Assembly (NCBI GenBank): GCA_903813345.2
Contig: CAIIXF020000004.1
Location: 24,925,985 to 24,989,984, forward strand
Direction: 5' to 3'
DNA length: 64,000 nucleotides
Source of the DNA: Owenia fusiformis
Lineage: Eukaryota > Annelida > Polychaeta > Sabellida > Oweniidae
Translations under genes and position numbers: made by a program
Notes under the pieces: generated by a model
What the model was told of the DNA's origin: nothing
What the model saw: the letters and a program-made list of their open reading frames with translations, nothing else
Database searches by the model: none
Shown here: piece by piece, positions 23,139 through 34,993 of the stretch
Layout: each line of letters opens with the position of its first letter
How positions within the stretch are numbered: position 1 is the stretch's first letter

Positions 23139-23369
23139 CAGGGTGACACAAACAATGCCACCCACATAATGTTAGATAACTTTTTTGTCTGTTTTAATTC
23201 TGACTTGTTCATTAGCACATTAAACTGAGACTCCATGGAGCAACTCCACGAGAAGTCCCAGATGACAAGCTTAATTACTTGCACTTATGAGCGTTACAAG
23301 ATGTGCTCTAACTTCATGCAGACAAAAAGTTATGCAAAATTATGTAGGTGGCATTTTTTTGTCACCCTG
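23139..23369. mobile_element. 231 bp MITE with TA target duplication
   Basis: The inverted ends CAGGGTGACACAAACAATGC and GCATTTTTTTGTCACCCTG are flanked by TA (23137-23138, 23370-23371). CAGACAAAAAGTTAT mirrors ATAACTTTTTTGTCTG inside. It is Tc1/mariner-type by its ends; non-coding. Confidence 0.75.
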
Positions 23370-23574
23370 TATATTTAAATAAAAATTACCACCCACATAT
23401 ATCGCCATGTATAGTTGTAATTTTTAAATATCATGTGTATTTTAAATAAAATTTATTGTAAATCATAAATTAGTTTTGCATTTAAAGTCGCAACTACTCA
23501 AGATAATGAGTGGACTTGATGTTAGAGTAATATGAATTACCATATTGACTATAAATTATCATTGAATTCCAAAA

Positions 23575-23815
23575 TACATGTAGTCATAAGCTGTACAATT
23601 CAAATAAGCTGTACAATTAGAATAAGCTGTACATGTATGTCAATGTAACAAAGATACATGTAGTCATACAATTCAAATAAGCTGTACAATTAGAATAAGC
23701 TGTACATGTATGTCAATGTAACAAAGATACATGTAGTCATACAATTCAAATAAGCTGTACAATTAGAATAAGCTGTACATGTATGTCAGTGTAACAAAGA
23801 TACATGTAGCTGAGC
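23575..23815 (+). repeat. 73 bp tandem repeat, three copies
   Basis: The unit contains TACATGTAGTCATA, AATTCAAATAAGCTGTACA and GTATGTCAATGTAACAAAGA. Copies are nearly identical. Confidence 0.9.
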
Positions 23816-24141
23816 TTGCTGCAGGAACGTATTTACCTACTGACATTGCTAATTATTGTTGCAGAAATATAATTTATATCTGATAATATGAAAATAAAAA
23901 ATAAAGATGTTGGCCTTTGGTTCAATTTTCGTTAAGGTGTGGAAAATCAGTGGAAAGTCACTTTTATCAATTAGTTATCGACTCCTAAATTGATATCGAG
24001 ATTTATCAGGAAAATATTATAAAAAATATTTTGGGTTAGAATTGGGAGTTTTTTGGACAAAAATCAACTTTACAAAAATAAATCTTATTTTGATAAAGGC
24101 AAATTCAACATTTTTATGTCACCACGCACCACTAATGGAGA

Positions 24142-24262
24142 CATGTTGCTATAGTCTCCAATTTTTTTGCGTGACTGCGGTTGGTGTCCTGGCATTTGTT
24201 ACAGATGCCAAACGATGGGTGCCGACTGCCGTCACAAAAGAAGTTGGAGACTATCATATAAC
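24142..24262. mobile_element. short palindromic MITE (ATAGTCTCCAA family)
   Basis: The left end ATAGTCTCCAATTTTTTTGC pairs with AAAGAAGTTGGAGACTAT, and GTTGGTGTCC...GGGTGCCGAC mirror each other. Related decayed copies occur in the PCCB 3' UTR region and near 9737 and 25920-26060. Confidence 0.6.
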
Positions 24263-24761
24263 AATGCTTACTATGTAGTGAGAGACAAATATGAGAAAGT
24301 TGACTTTAAAGTGTGCGCCAAAGTTTAAAACTGCGCAGGCGCACCGCTCTCGCTAAACTATATAAAGAGATTACCAGGTACACGATTCAGAGGTAAACCA
24401 GGAAGGCGAACGATCTTCGTCTCGTGATGATTTCCCATATAATCGTAACCAGGGAAGTTTCACCATTGAAATTTAAAATTACTATTAGATATACTTTGTA
24501 GATGTTATTTATGAAGCTATTTAGTGTTTGCATTAATCAAATGGCTCATTTTGAACATATAAAAAGTATTTGTGTTTTGTTTCCCAGGGAATTGTATTGT
24601 CATAAATAGTGTACATTATACAGTACTTGAATAGCCTGGTTTACATAATATTGAAGGGCATGCTGATTACATGCACACAACTACATGAATGAAGGCCTTA
24701 TATTGATATACGTAGCTTGCATACCTAAATAAAAAATAAACTCTTCTAATCCCCTAATTAG
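24263..24761. other. intergenic, nothing recognised
   Basis: Contains one GC-richer patch, CTGCGCAGGCGCACCGCTC (24331-24349), the kind of sequence seen near promoters, but no exon was found on either strand around it. Confidence 0.4.
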
Positions 24762-25275
24762 TACACGGAATTCATTACAAAAAATGGCCCTTATGATTTT
24801 GGATGGAACAATTCGTGAATTTTATTTTAGTGGATCTGTGAACCATTTAAAACAATTTTATCCGCATGTACAAAGTTCTAGAGCTGTTTTTGGGGAGAAA
24901 ATTGATTTTGTACCCCCTACCCATAATTTTAAGAGGGGTAAAATTTCAAAAAATTATAATAAAATAATCCTCCTTAATTTTGGGGAATCTTATGTTGCCA
25001 CAACCTAAATATGTTATATTTTAGGCTTATAAGTTATTTTAATGATGTCTGCCTAAAGAAAAGTATGGTTTTAACCCTTTGATGTCCAAATATAGACACA
25101 CTTTAAGTTCTATGTTAATTACATTTTATTGTATATCTTCTCTTCCAAGATGGTTCTAGAACTGAAATAAAATCTAGGACAAATTTGATTTATGCTTCAA
25201 TACATGTAAACATTTTTGAGTTCATACAGGATTTACTAGATAAGGAAAAAAATAACAAAATATCTGGCCTGTAGT

Positions 25276-25297
25276 TATGGAGGGGGGGGGGGGGGGT
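25276..25297. repeat. poly-G tract
   Basis: A run of about 17 G after GTTATGGA. Similar runs occur at 3902, 10061, 27975, 30180, 37310, 49490 and 63220. Confidence 0.9.
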
Positions 25298-27386
25298 AAG
25301 TAGACATCAATGTCAAATTAAGGCATACTGTCATACTAGTTATATTTTGTGCATTAGTTGTATCAGCATTGATGAAATTACTATGTTGCATTGTATTTTA
25401 TTGCCTGCAGATGACAGTTCAGGCTCAAAAGTGCTGATTCAGCATATTTTATTATATCAGTGTCAAAGTTCGAAATCTTGTTAGAAACTGTTCAATAGCA
25501 CAATTGTAGATTGAGCAAATATTTTGATTTTTACATTTTATGTTGCTGGAAAAGATGTAACAGATCTTTAACTTACAATGAAATATCTTTATCTATATAC
25601 AAGAAAATGCAATTGATAGAAAAAGTTCACATTTTGCTTCATTTCTTTTATTAAAATGCTTATCTTATTTGATTTGATTTGAAAACTATATTTATTCTGA
25701 GTAGCTCTATCAGTACAAAACTGGTCTTCCTAGAGGCCCAGTAATAATTTATAATTATTGTGGTAGCTATGTACAAACAAGTAATGTATATCCATTAAGC
25801 ACATTTGATAACAAAGCACATCTATAAACACTTTGTGACATTGAAAGTATTAGAAATAATTCTAAAAAACTTTGTTAAGTATTTTTGAATAATTGATAAG
25901 AGCCCTACTGGGATCCAATTAGTAGAAGATTGGTGACCACTGACCAACAACTGCCAAACAGCAACCACTGAACACTACCCACAAAAATATTTAAGACTTA
26001 AACAATATGTCATCACAAGTGGTAGTGACATTTTACATGGCAATATAGTTAATTGTTTGAAGAGCACCTACAAACTACACATGGTATTATAATATGTAGA
26101 TTTTATTATTACACACTATTAACCCTTAAATGGTTTTTGGGGTCCCTAGAGTTCATTCTTTGCAATAATTATATCAACAATAATCATTCTATCAACAGGA
26201 AATTCCATCTAATCCTCAATTAATCCAATTCCTTTCAGATAAAACAAACCAGATGAAAATCGCATGATGACACATCACTATCACCAAAAGATATTCAATT
26301 CATACAGGGTTATATACTAAATGCTACGAAATGATTCAAAATGCTAAAACACCTGAACCCTTATGATAAGGTTTTCACATATTTTCTTGCATTCATGATA
26401 AATAATGTATACATATTCTAAAAGGTAATTGATTAATCTATGTAGAACTGAAGTCAGAATGAAAAAAGCTTCTCTGGTTGCAAAGTTATTGCAAAATACC
26501 CCAAAAACCTTGAGAGGGTGTAAAAAACAAAAGACCAATTAAGGTTTAACTTGCTCTATATGAGATAAGTAAAGGTGACGGGGTTCAGATGAGCAAATAA
26601 CATCTTCTGCTGATATTTAAACAATCTAGTTGCTTATCCTTGAACATTTGAAATCAAAAATCATAACAGTAACAATAAGTGTTAAAGCTGATTGAGATGG
26701 AATTCCTGCCAAAAGCTGCTTCAAAAAGAGTCAGTGATAATAGGCAATGAAAAAGAATATGCTCTTCTAAATAGTCTGAACTGTAAATTTTTTATGGTAG
26801 GGATGAGGGGCATTAGACATTGTTTCCCATTCATGTTGGATTATGGTATTGGATAGTTGGGGTTTGTTTTCCTTTGACTGGTCTATACTTAGATTTCTTC
26901 TTTTTTCTGCTGGGTTCTGGAACAATTGGTCCTTTCTCTTTGACACTTTATAGGGTTATACAGAATGGAGAACTTGATTAGAAATATGAGACCAAAAAAT
27001 ATATCATATCCAATGCTTTTATTCTTATCCCTCAAAACCAAGAGTGGAGTTTGAGACAGGGAAGTTGCAAACACACCATCAACATATTTCGTCTGAGATT
27101 TGTCTGCTTTTCAGTCCTTTCCGCACCTGTTTTTAATGTTGTTTCATCAGTAATATTCAGTATGTTGCGTTTTGGGACCCAGTTATCCTCTTAAAAGAAA
27201 AAATGCATTTAATCAGGGGTTTTAAAGATGTCAATTGTGGGTGACCAAAATTAAGCTGAAAACGATGGATTGCATGAGTTTTCCCTATGGGATAAGGGAA
27301 AATACCATGGGAAATATGGTTTTCCACTTTATCCCAAAGGAATGCATTTTTCCTTTTAAGAGTTAACTGTCTCAAAACATAACATA

Positions 27387-28010
27387 CAGGGTGTCCCGAA
27401 AGTATCCCCCTAGGCAGACATATTCCATTGTCTTCATAGTATGTATCATATCATTTATCCAAAGTTACATTGATTTGGCAAGTATCATGTTTCAACTCTC
27501 AAATGTGAAAAAATTACAGGCATTTCAATTTTTAGTGTTTGGCCAAAATTAAATTCAATTTAACACCGAATCACTAGTGAATGTGTCCTCCAGGGCCATC
27601 TTAACAGCAGCAATTCTTTTCGGGTTGGATGGATATTGAGTTGGAAAAAGAGATGGTGAGGGTTGATACTCCAAGGAAACTCTTCAAAAGTGCCGTAAAA
27701 GGTTTTAAGAGGATTACAAAATTCCACACCCCGTAGAGCTTTTATGGTCCTATCTGAAAAGAATTGCTGCTGATAACATGACCAAGGGAGGACTCATTGA
27801 CTTGTAATGGGGTGTGAAATTGAACTTTATTTTGGCCAAACACTAAATTTTAAAATGATTGTCACTTTTTCCCATTTGAGAGTTGAATCATGATTCTTGG
27901 CAATTCAATGTAACTTTGGATGAGCTTTAAAATGATATATGACACATACTATGATGACACTGGTATATGTCTGCCTAGGGGGGGGGGGGCAAACTTTCGG
28001 GGACACCCTG
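27387..28010. mobile_element. 624 bp TIR element with TA duplication, nested
   Basis: Ends are CAGGGTGTCCCGAAAGTATC and CTTTCGGGGACACCCTG, flanked by TA (27385-27386, 28011-28012). Inner blocks GCAGCAATTCTTTTC and GAAAAGAATTGCTGC mirror each other, making the whole a loose palindrome. No open frame remains. The ends look Tc1/mariner-like. Confidence 0.75.
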
Positions 28011-29134
28011 TAAAATGATGCATCAAACATTGAAAAAACATGTTGGTGGGATGTTTGCACCTTCCCTGTCTCAAATTCAAATCTTTTTATAAACTCTATG
28101 AGTGCTTGTCCTGGAGTTAATGCATTGGTCTAAGAGCTCCTGTTAAAAACCTCAGAAATAGCCCAAATCCAACTTGTGAATGTCTGAAGCCTGTTGTGAT
28201 ACTTTCCGTGTGTTTTTCTAATTCATCTATGCTATTGCATATTCTTTTATATGGATGACAATATTTTAGTGAAACTTAAGTATTTAGTCAATAATTCTTC
28301 TAATGTCATATGATGTATAAGCTAGAACTATTGCTCTTTTGTCAAGTGAACCATTAGACAGTTCTCAACATAATGTCAAACTCAGACTCAGAAATGTTAA
28401 AATGTGCCGAATCAGCACTTTTGAAAGTGATTCATAAAATATCAACAATCAAATTTTGCATGTCTTGAGGTACCCTACATGGATCTGAAGTCAAGTGATA
28501 TGCTCAGATATATGACTTGCTAGATTTTATCAATCCTCAATGGTACCCCTTCAATCCTGGAAGAAGCACCAGTGTGCTAAAGAATTTTTTATTCTGTTCA
28601 TACTCAATATTTTTATCATGATTTTGCATGGGTATTAAGAATAGCCTCCACATCATCTGTGATTTTTTACAGTAAAAATTATCAAGGAATTAAAAAAATG
28701 TTGATCCTTTTAGAAAGTGTTTGTCTATTAGACATTTCAAAATATTGGTTGTCAAAGGGTTAAAAAGAGACTTATAAGATAAATTTAGCTCAAATAATTT
28801 TTTTGAGTGTGACATATTCTTTGCAATCATCAAATTTATCAGAAAATGGCCTGATATCTTAAAATTTGGATAGCTATGATTTTTTTCATTTTTGACCCCC
28901 TCCCCGAAAATGGCTGAGGTGTATAACATGACATTTTTCCAAAATGAGGCTTGTACATCTTCGTACAGGCGACTAAAATTGCTTGAAATACCATACAGAA
29001 CCACCCCACAAAGTTTCACGATTTGTTCCATCAAAAATTATAAGAAACGTGAATTCCGTGTACTAAATGTAAACACGGCGGTATACGTAGCCCTTACTCA
29101 CTTCGAGAGCCATGTTAGATTTTGAAACTTACGG

Positions 29135-29648
29135 CTCTCAAACGGAGTAGTGAACAGCTGATCAATAGTGACCTTTGAAATTGAATTAAGTCGATCCGCG
29201 GCTTACTTTTGGTCTCTAACTGTGTCTTACATCAGTATCATCAATCCGTGTAAGTATTGGAGCGCTGGAGTACTTCTTTTTCGATCAAGACTTGTAAATT
29301 GTTCATCGAGTTAAAGTTTTACAGACCTATTTCCAATATGGCGGTTTGCTAGGTGCGAGATACGCAACGAACGAAATGAATTTTGAAAATTAGTTAGGTT
29401 CGGACAACCTCCGGAGATTTACGAAAATGTCCGAGCAGAAACCGCCATATTGGAATTTGGCAGTAAAACGATTCACTCGACTAACAATTACAAGTCTTGA
29501 TCGAAAAAGAAGTACTCCAGCGCTCCAATACTTACACGGATTGATGATACTGATGTAAGACACAGTTAGAGACCAAAAGTAAGCCGCGGATCGACTTAAT
29601 TCGATTTCAAAGGTCACGATCATTGAGCTGTCCAAATGCTCCGTGGGA
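29135..29648. mobile_element. foldback element, arms about 200 bp
   Basis: The left arm includes ATTAAGTCGATCCGCGGCTT and GTATTGGAGCGCTGGAGTAC; the right arm (29428-29640) is their inverse (GTACTCCAGCGCTCCAATAC, AAGCCGCGGATCGACTTAAT). The inner CCAATATGGCGGTTT and AAACCGCCATATTGG also pair. No coding sequence; TSD not resolved. Confidence 0.75.
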
Positions 29649-29997
29649 AAGCTATTATATCAAAATCCAAATAGCTTTCGCAGGAAGTAACGTAGCCCGA
29701 TTTATCGGGGACTTTAAATGGACTTATTCACTATAAAGGAAAACATAACTGGTAGGCCGATTTACAATTAACCCAATAATTTAGATGTGAGTAGGTAGTT
29801 CATCAGTTTCACCACCAGGTGGCATGACAGGGTATAGAACGTTTCCCTTAACTTGAATATTCATCAGTTTTAGTGGTTCTACTTTCATAATACTCTTATT
29901 TATCCTATGCCAAGTAGAGTTTTAGGGAGATAAGTTGGTAAGATATATCCCGTATCCTGATTTTGAGGTTTCCATATCCAGAACCTCCATATCACAG

Positions 29998-32380
29998 GGC
30001 CGTCAGATGGGGGGGGTGCGGTGGGTGCGACCGCACCCCCCTTTGACACCCCCCAAAAAAAATTTGAAAAAAAAGATTTTGAAAAAATTTTTTTTTTACA
30101 TTTTTTTTTCATTGACTCATACAATTTGAAAATGCCCAGAAACCACCAAATAGCATCTCAAAAATTGCAAAAATTTCTGAGGGGGGGGGGCGGTGGGACA
30201 CCCCTAGGCCTTCACACCCCCCACAAAACAATGGAAAAGTTCTGAATTTATTTTATGTATAGTCTCAGACACTTTTAAATTGACCTGACATCATTAATAC
30301 TAGTAGCTCCTTGATATAGTCAGTGATTTTTGGAGACAAACACTTACTCGCCCTCTGGCATCCCCACCCCACCCCCCGCTCTCTGACACCCCCACCCCCT
30401 TTAAACCCCCCACATTGAAAAAAATGTGATTTTTTCATATTTACTTTTTGAGTCATATACTTTGAAAGTGCCTAGAAAGCACCAAATAGCATATTAAAAT
30501 TGTAAAATTTTCTTGGAGAGTTGGCTACCCCTCACATCCCCCACAAAACAATTGAAACAATTCTGAATTTTGTGTATAGTTTCAGACACTTTTAAAGTCC
30601 CCTGACATCATCAAATAGCTCCTTGATATAGTCAATGATTTTTGGAGACAAACACTTACTCGCCCTCTGGCATCCCCACCCCACCTCGCTCTCTGGCATC
30701 CCCACCCCACCTCGCTCTCTGGCACCCCCACCCCCTTTAAACCCCGCAAATTGAAAAAAAGTTGTGATTTTTTCATATTTTTTTGTTGAGTCATATATTA
30801 GTACTTTGAAAGTGCCTAGAAAGCACCAAATAGCATATTAAAAATGTACAATTTTCTAGGAGAGTTGGTCACCCCTCACATCCCCCCCAAAACAATTGAA
30901 ATAATTCTGAATTTTGTGTATTGTCTCAGATACTTTTAAAGTTCCCAGACATCATCAAGTAGCTCCTTGATATAGTCAATGTTTCTGGGGGACTAATACT
31001 TGCTCCCCCTCTGGCATCCCCACCCCACCTCCCCCTCTGGCACCCCCTCCCCTTTGACACCCCTTTAAAAAATGGAAAAAATTGTTATTTTCTCAAATGT
31101 TTTAATTGACTCATACACTTTGAAAGTGTCCAGAGAGCACCAAATAGTGTCTTAAAATTTTTAAATTTTCTAGGGGGAGTGGGCCACTCCTCATACACAA
31201 AACAAAACAATTGAAAGTTCCGAATTTATTTTATACATTTTCAAGGATATCAAATAGCTCCTTGATATAGTCAATGATTCTTGGAGACTAACACTTACTC
31301 GCCCTCAGGCATCCCCACCACACCTCGCTCTCTGGCACCCCCACCACACCTCGCTCTCTGCCCCCCCCCTTTAAACCCCCCAAATTGAAAAATTTTGATT
31401 TTTCATATCTTTTTGTTGAGTCATATACTTTGAAAGTGCCTAGAAAGCACCAAATAGCATATTAAAATTGTAAAATTTTCTAGGAGAGTTGGCCACCCCT
31501 CACATCCCCCACAAAACAATTGATATAATTCTGAATTTTTTGTATTGTCTCAGACACTTTTAAGTTCCCAGACATCATCAAATAGCTCCTTGATATAGGC
31601 AATGCTTTTTACTCGCCCTCTGGCATCCCCACCCAACCTCCCCCTCTGGCATACTCCCCCCCTTGACAACCCTCAAAAATTGAGAAAAACGATTATTTTT
31701 CAATTTCTTTATTGACTCATACACTTTAAAAGTACTCAGATGCACCAAATATCATCTTAAAATTGTAAATTTTTTGGAGAGTTGCCATCCCTCAAAATCC
31801 CCACAAAACAATTGAAAAAATTCTGAATCTCACTTATTGTCTCAGACATTTTTAAAGTGCCCAGACATCATCAAATAGCACCTTGATATGGTCAAAGTTT
31901 TTGGGGGACAACCATTTGGTCCCCCTCTTGCACCCCACACTCCACCCTCTCATCCTCTTTGACACCCCCAAAAGAATTCCCTTTTTTCATTGATTCATAC
32001 ACTTTGAAAGTGCCCAGAAAGCACCAAATAGCGTCTTAAAAGTGTAAAATTTTCTACGGGGAGTGGCCACTCATCACACCCCTTACAAAACAATTGGACA
32101 ATTTGAACACTTAAACAGTCACCAAGTGACATAATGAAATCATAAAAATTTCTGGCACCCTACCCCAAAAACTAAAGCATTCATTTACTCAAACACATTA
32201 AAAGTGCTCAGAATTAATCAGACAGCATCTTGAATTGTGCTGCCCCCTCGCTCCCCTAAGGAGAAAATGATTGAAAATCTAAATTTCTTTAAATTGATTA
32301 TATTGATTAAAAACGTGTCCAGAAATGACTGAATGTGATCTTGAACTGGTAAAAAGTTTCGGGTAAACATTTATGCCCTT
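29998..32380 (+). repeat. ~300 bp satellite, about seven diverged copies
   Basis: The marker TAGCTCCTTGATATAGTCAAT recurs near 30305, 30620, 30960, 31257, 31583 and 31880, a spacing of roughly 290-340. Each unit has a CCCCACCCC-rich segment, an A/T segment with TTGAGTCATA-ACTTTGAAAGTG, then AGCACCAAATAG and ACAAAACAATTGAA. The strand bias is strong: pyrimidine C-runs on plus. The first copy begins at a GGTGCGGTGGGTGCGACCGCACC palindrome (30014-30036). Confidence 0.85.
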
Positions 32381-33834
32381 CTAGCACACCTTCCCCCTAT
32401 TCCAGTGTTTCTCCAAATTGCTCATTCAATATTTAGTCTAAAAACAATAAAATACTACAAAATAGGCTGACTGGCCCCAATATAGGGAGTAACCGACCCC
32501 CCTCTGACTTACGCGATTTGATTTACACGGCAAAAATTGACAATTTCATATTCTCTTTAGTAAAAACCGCACCCCCCTTCGAGAAAAGTGTCTTACGGGC
32601 CTGATATCTCCCGCTTCGGTGCATATCTTCTCGCTTCAGTGCATATCTTCCCGCTTCCGGTAAGTAGTGGAAATGCAATAAAATGACTTTGCATATGAAT
32701 GATTTGTTTATTTTTACACCTTGTACTATTGAAATGGCCATATGCCCCTGAAAACTCTACTTGGTATAGGATAAAGCAGTTATGTACGGTCGGTTTGGAT
32801 ATTGGGTTCATCCCTTCGGTCCCTACGCTCCCTCAGGTAGATATGCATACATGTATCTCCCTCTGGATAACCCCATACAACTGTATCCAAAACCTCCCAG
32901 TACATAACCCTTATGTATCTGATAGATATACAAATTAAGATACATGTAAGTCCAGTAAAAGAAAATCGTATCTGTCATTCTGTCCAATCCAAAAAAGATA
33001 TTTTACTTTGGTGATTTTATAACCCCCGGTGTCCACGTAGATGTAGACCGTACTACATGGTCCGTTAGACTATAAGTCCTGGAAAATATCTATAGTCCGT
33101 CAGTATATATATATAGTCCGGGGTTATATTGTATACCCATGTAGAAAATATAGTCCAGTTGAGACAACACATCCTGGGATTTATGGTCCTCTTTACCATA
33201 CATTCAGAGAGACTTTATTTACTCTGACACCGGTTTATAACATGGGGTCTGCGGGGAATCTCCCCAGCCTGAAAGTCACACATTTTCAATAAAAATTAAA
33301 TTTTGATAAACATACATTTATTTTTCTAGATGGACTTTTACATGTAGATTTCAAATATGCTATCACTTTGACTGAATTTTAAATTTTTAAATACGTAAAT
33401 CAAGAATATTTTTTTCTACTTGCATCTAGGCTATTAGTGTCTGTTCTTATTCAGAAATCCATGAGGATTTGTCTTTCTTATTTCAGATACAATTAATATT
33501 TAGTATTTACACACATGGTGATTAACGAGGATTGCATTTATATCAAATTAATTGAAAAATGAGGTCCATTATTTTATTTTGATGTCACTAATGAGTGTCT
33601 TTTCAAACCTTGTTGACCTTTATAAATGTCAAAAATCGGTGTTTTTTGCTTTGTGTCTCTGAAAACAAGACATGCTTTTTAAGAATGGATTTTCTACTTA
33701 TGGAGAATGAACCACATATTCTATGTTCCTTGTTCATGTTGCAGTAATGTTGAAGAAATGGATGTGCTTATAAGTATTATCCACCACTCTGCACACTTGT
33801 TCTAAAGACAACATATATCCATTATATAGCTATT
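32381..33834. other. intergenic, no gene seen
   Basis: Short direct repeats occur at 32595-32655 (TCCCGCTTC(G/A)GTGCATATCT, three times) and TAGTCC/TAGTCCG repeats at 33040-33160. Nothing coding was recognised. Confidence 0.5.
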
Positions 33835-34039
33835 CAGGCCCGTACCCAGGATTTGCCAAGGGGGATTAAGTTTTCAAAAATTTCAAGGAGGGGTTCACAT
33901 TTGACTATTTTGGCCAAATATGGCTAAAATTACTTGAGAAGTGCTCAAAATGGTGAAGAACTGCATGATTTTGCAAGAATTTTTGGCCAGGGGGGAGGGG
34001 TTCGCCCGAACCCTGCGAACCTCCCTGGCTACGGGCCTG
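33835..34039. mobile_element. MITE, CAGGCCCGTAGCC family, copy C, 5 bp TSD
   Basis: Ends are CAGGCCCGTACCCAGG and CCTGGCTACGGGCCTG, flanked by CTATT (33830-33834 and 34040-34044). It lies ~100 bp past the stop codon of the PBZ-GIMAP gene, probably in its 3' UTR or flank. Confidence 0.85.
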
Positions 34040-34136
34040 CTATTTATGCTCTTAAAGGCTGTTGTTCCTGTCCTTTCATGGGATGGATATTGTTAAGTAC
34101 ATGTACCATATTGAGATATTAAAAGTCAATACTATT

Positions 34137-34993
34137 CTACATGATATTACATTTGTCTGCCTTTACTGCGCCGACTATGCCCTCAGCAACGGCAACAACG
34201 GGAGGAGGAAGGACGGTTTTCATAACGGTCAAAATAGTGCCTGGCAGGTCGAACCCCGAACTTTCTTGCGCAGACTCCTTCGCCAGATCTTCATCGGTTC
34301 CTACACGGCCCTTCTTACGCTGTTTTTTAGCCACGGCTGTTTGAAGTTTCTTTGCAAGTCCATGCGGGTCTTTGCAGAAGTCGCTTCCTAGTCCTTTCCT
34401 CAATGCGTATTTAACTAGCCTCTCGCCCTCCGCTTTCCTATTATCGGCACGATTGTTGATAACGAAGTAGCGATTGCCGCAGTTTTTGACCAGGCTTTGC
34501 ACACCAGGTGGGGCATCTTCTAGGAGTGCCTTGAAGTCTTCACCGCTACGTTCAATCTCATCTCCCCTCGTGAAGACTACAATGGCAAACTTCAACATGT
34601 TGTCGCCGAAGAATCGCTTCACCGTTTCGATAACTTCTTCGTCTTCTTCGGTGAAACGATCAATCTTAACAAGAATACAAAAGACATGAGGCCCGGGACT
34701 TGCGAGGATCATTCCACGTGCTATTTGCTTATAAATTGCTGTATCATCTTTACTTGTGTCGCATATCCCCGGGGTGTCAATGACGGTCACTTTTCGTCCA
34801 GCCAATGATGTTTCACCGTAAGAACTTGTGGTTGTCTCCGATTTAAATCCAACGCCTTCTTTGAATTCGTCACAATCAAGGATTGTGTTTGCCGTTGAGC
34901 TTTTCCCATTGCCGGTTTTCCCTAGGAGAACAAGACGCAAAGGAAGGCCGTCTTTCACGTTCTTTACTACTTCGTCAATATGGCGGTCTTCGT
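34137..34993 (-). CDS. AIG1/GIMAP GTPase exon
   Basis: 857 bp from the TTACTTTTCTTTCAG acceptor to a stop at 34139-34137. The GTPase signature set (G1 GKTGNGKSST, G3 DTPGICD, GIMAP box SPGPHVFCILVKIDRF, then FFGDNM and FTRGDE) makes the family call firm. GC content is visibly higher than in the surrounding DNA. Members of this family control survival of immune cells in vertebrates and are expanded in several invertebrates; the role here is unknown. Without splicing, translation could begin at 35045 (MILPTVPFIKVW), giving 302 aa. Confidence 0.93.

Larger units (their letters stand above)
24762..29064. mobile_element. 4.3 kb long-TIR element
   Basis: The left end AGTACACGGAATTCA (24762) pairs with the right end TGAATTCCGTGTACT (to 29064). 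Further paired blocks include TTTTGGATGGAACAA / TTGTTCCATCAAAAA and AAAAGTGCTGATTCAGCA (25418) / TGCCGAATCAGCACTTTTG (28407). The arms run to at least 0.7 kb and are diverged. The middle (about 26790-26985) resembles 50690-50880 in the 5.2 kb element (TTAGACATTGTTTC, GATTATGGT, CTGGGTTC), pointing to one family. Any protein once encoded is not readable. A TA-flanked MITE is nested at 27387-28010. Confidence 0.6.

Noticed and set aside
29900-30794. Open frames in the C-rich satellite
   Set aside because: Frames run through GGGGTGGGG-type repeats; low complexity and not conserved between units.
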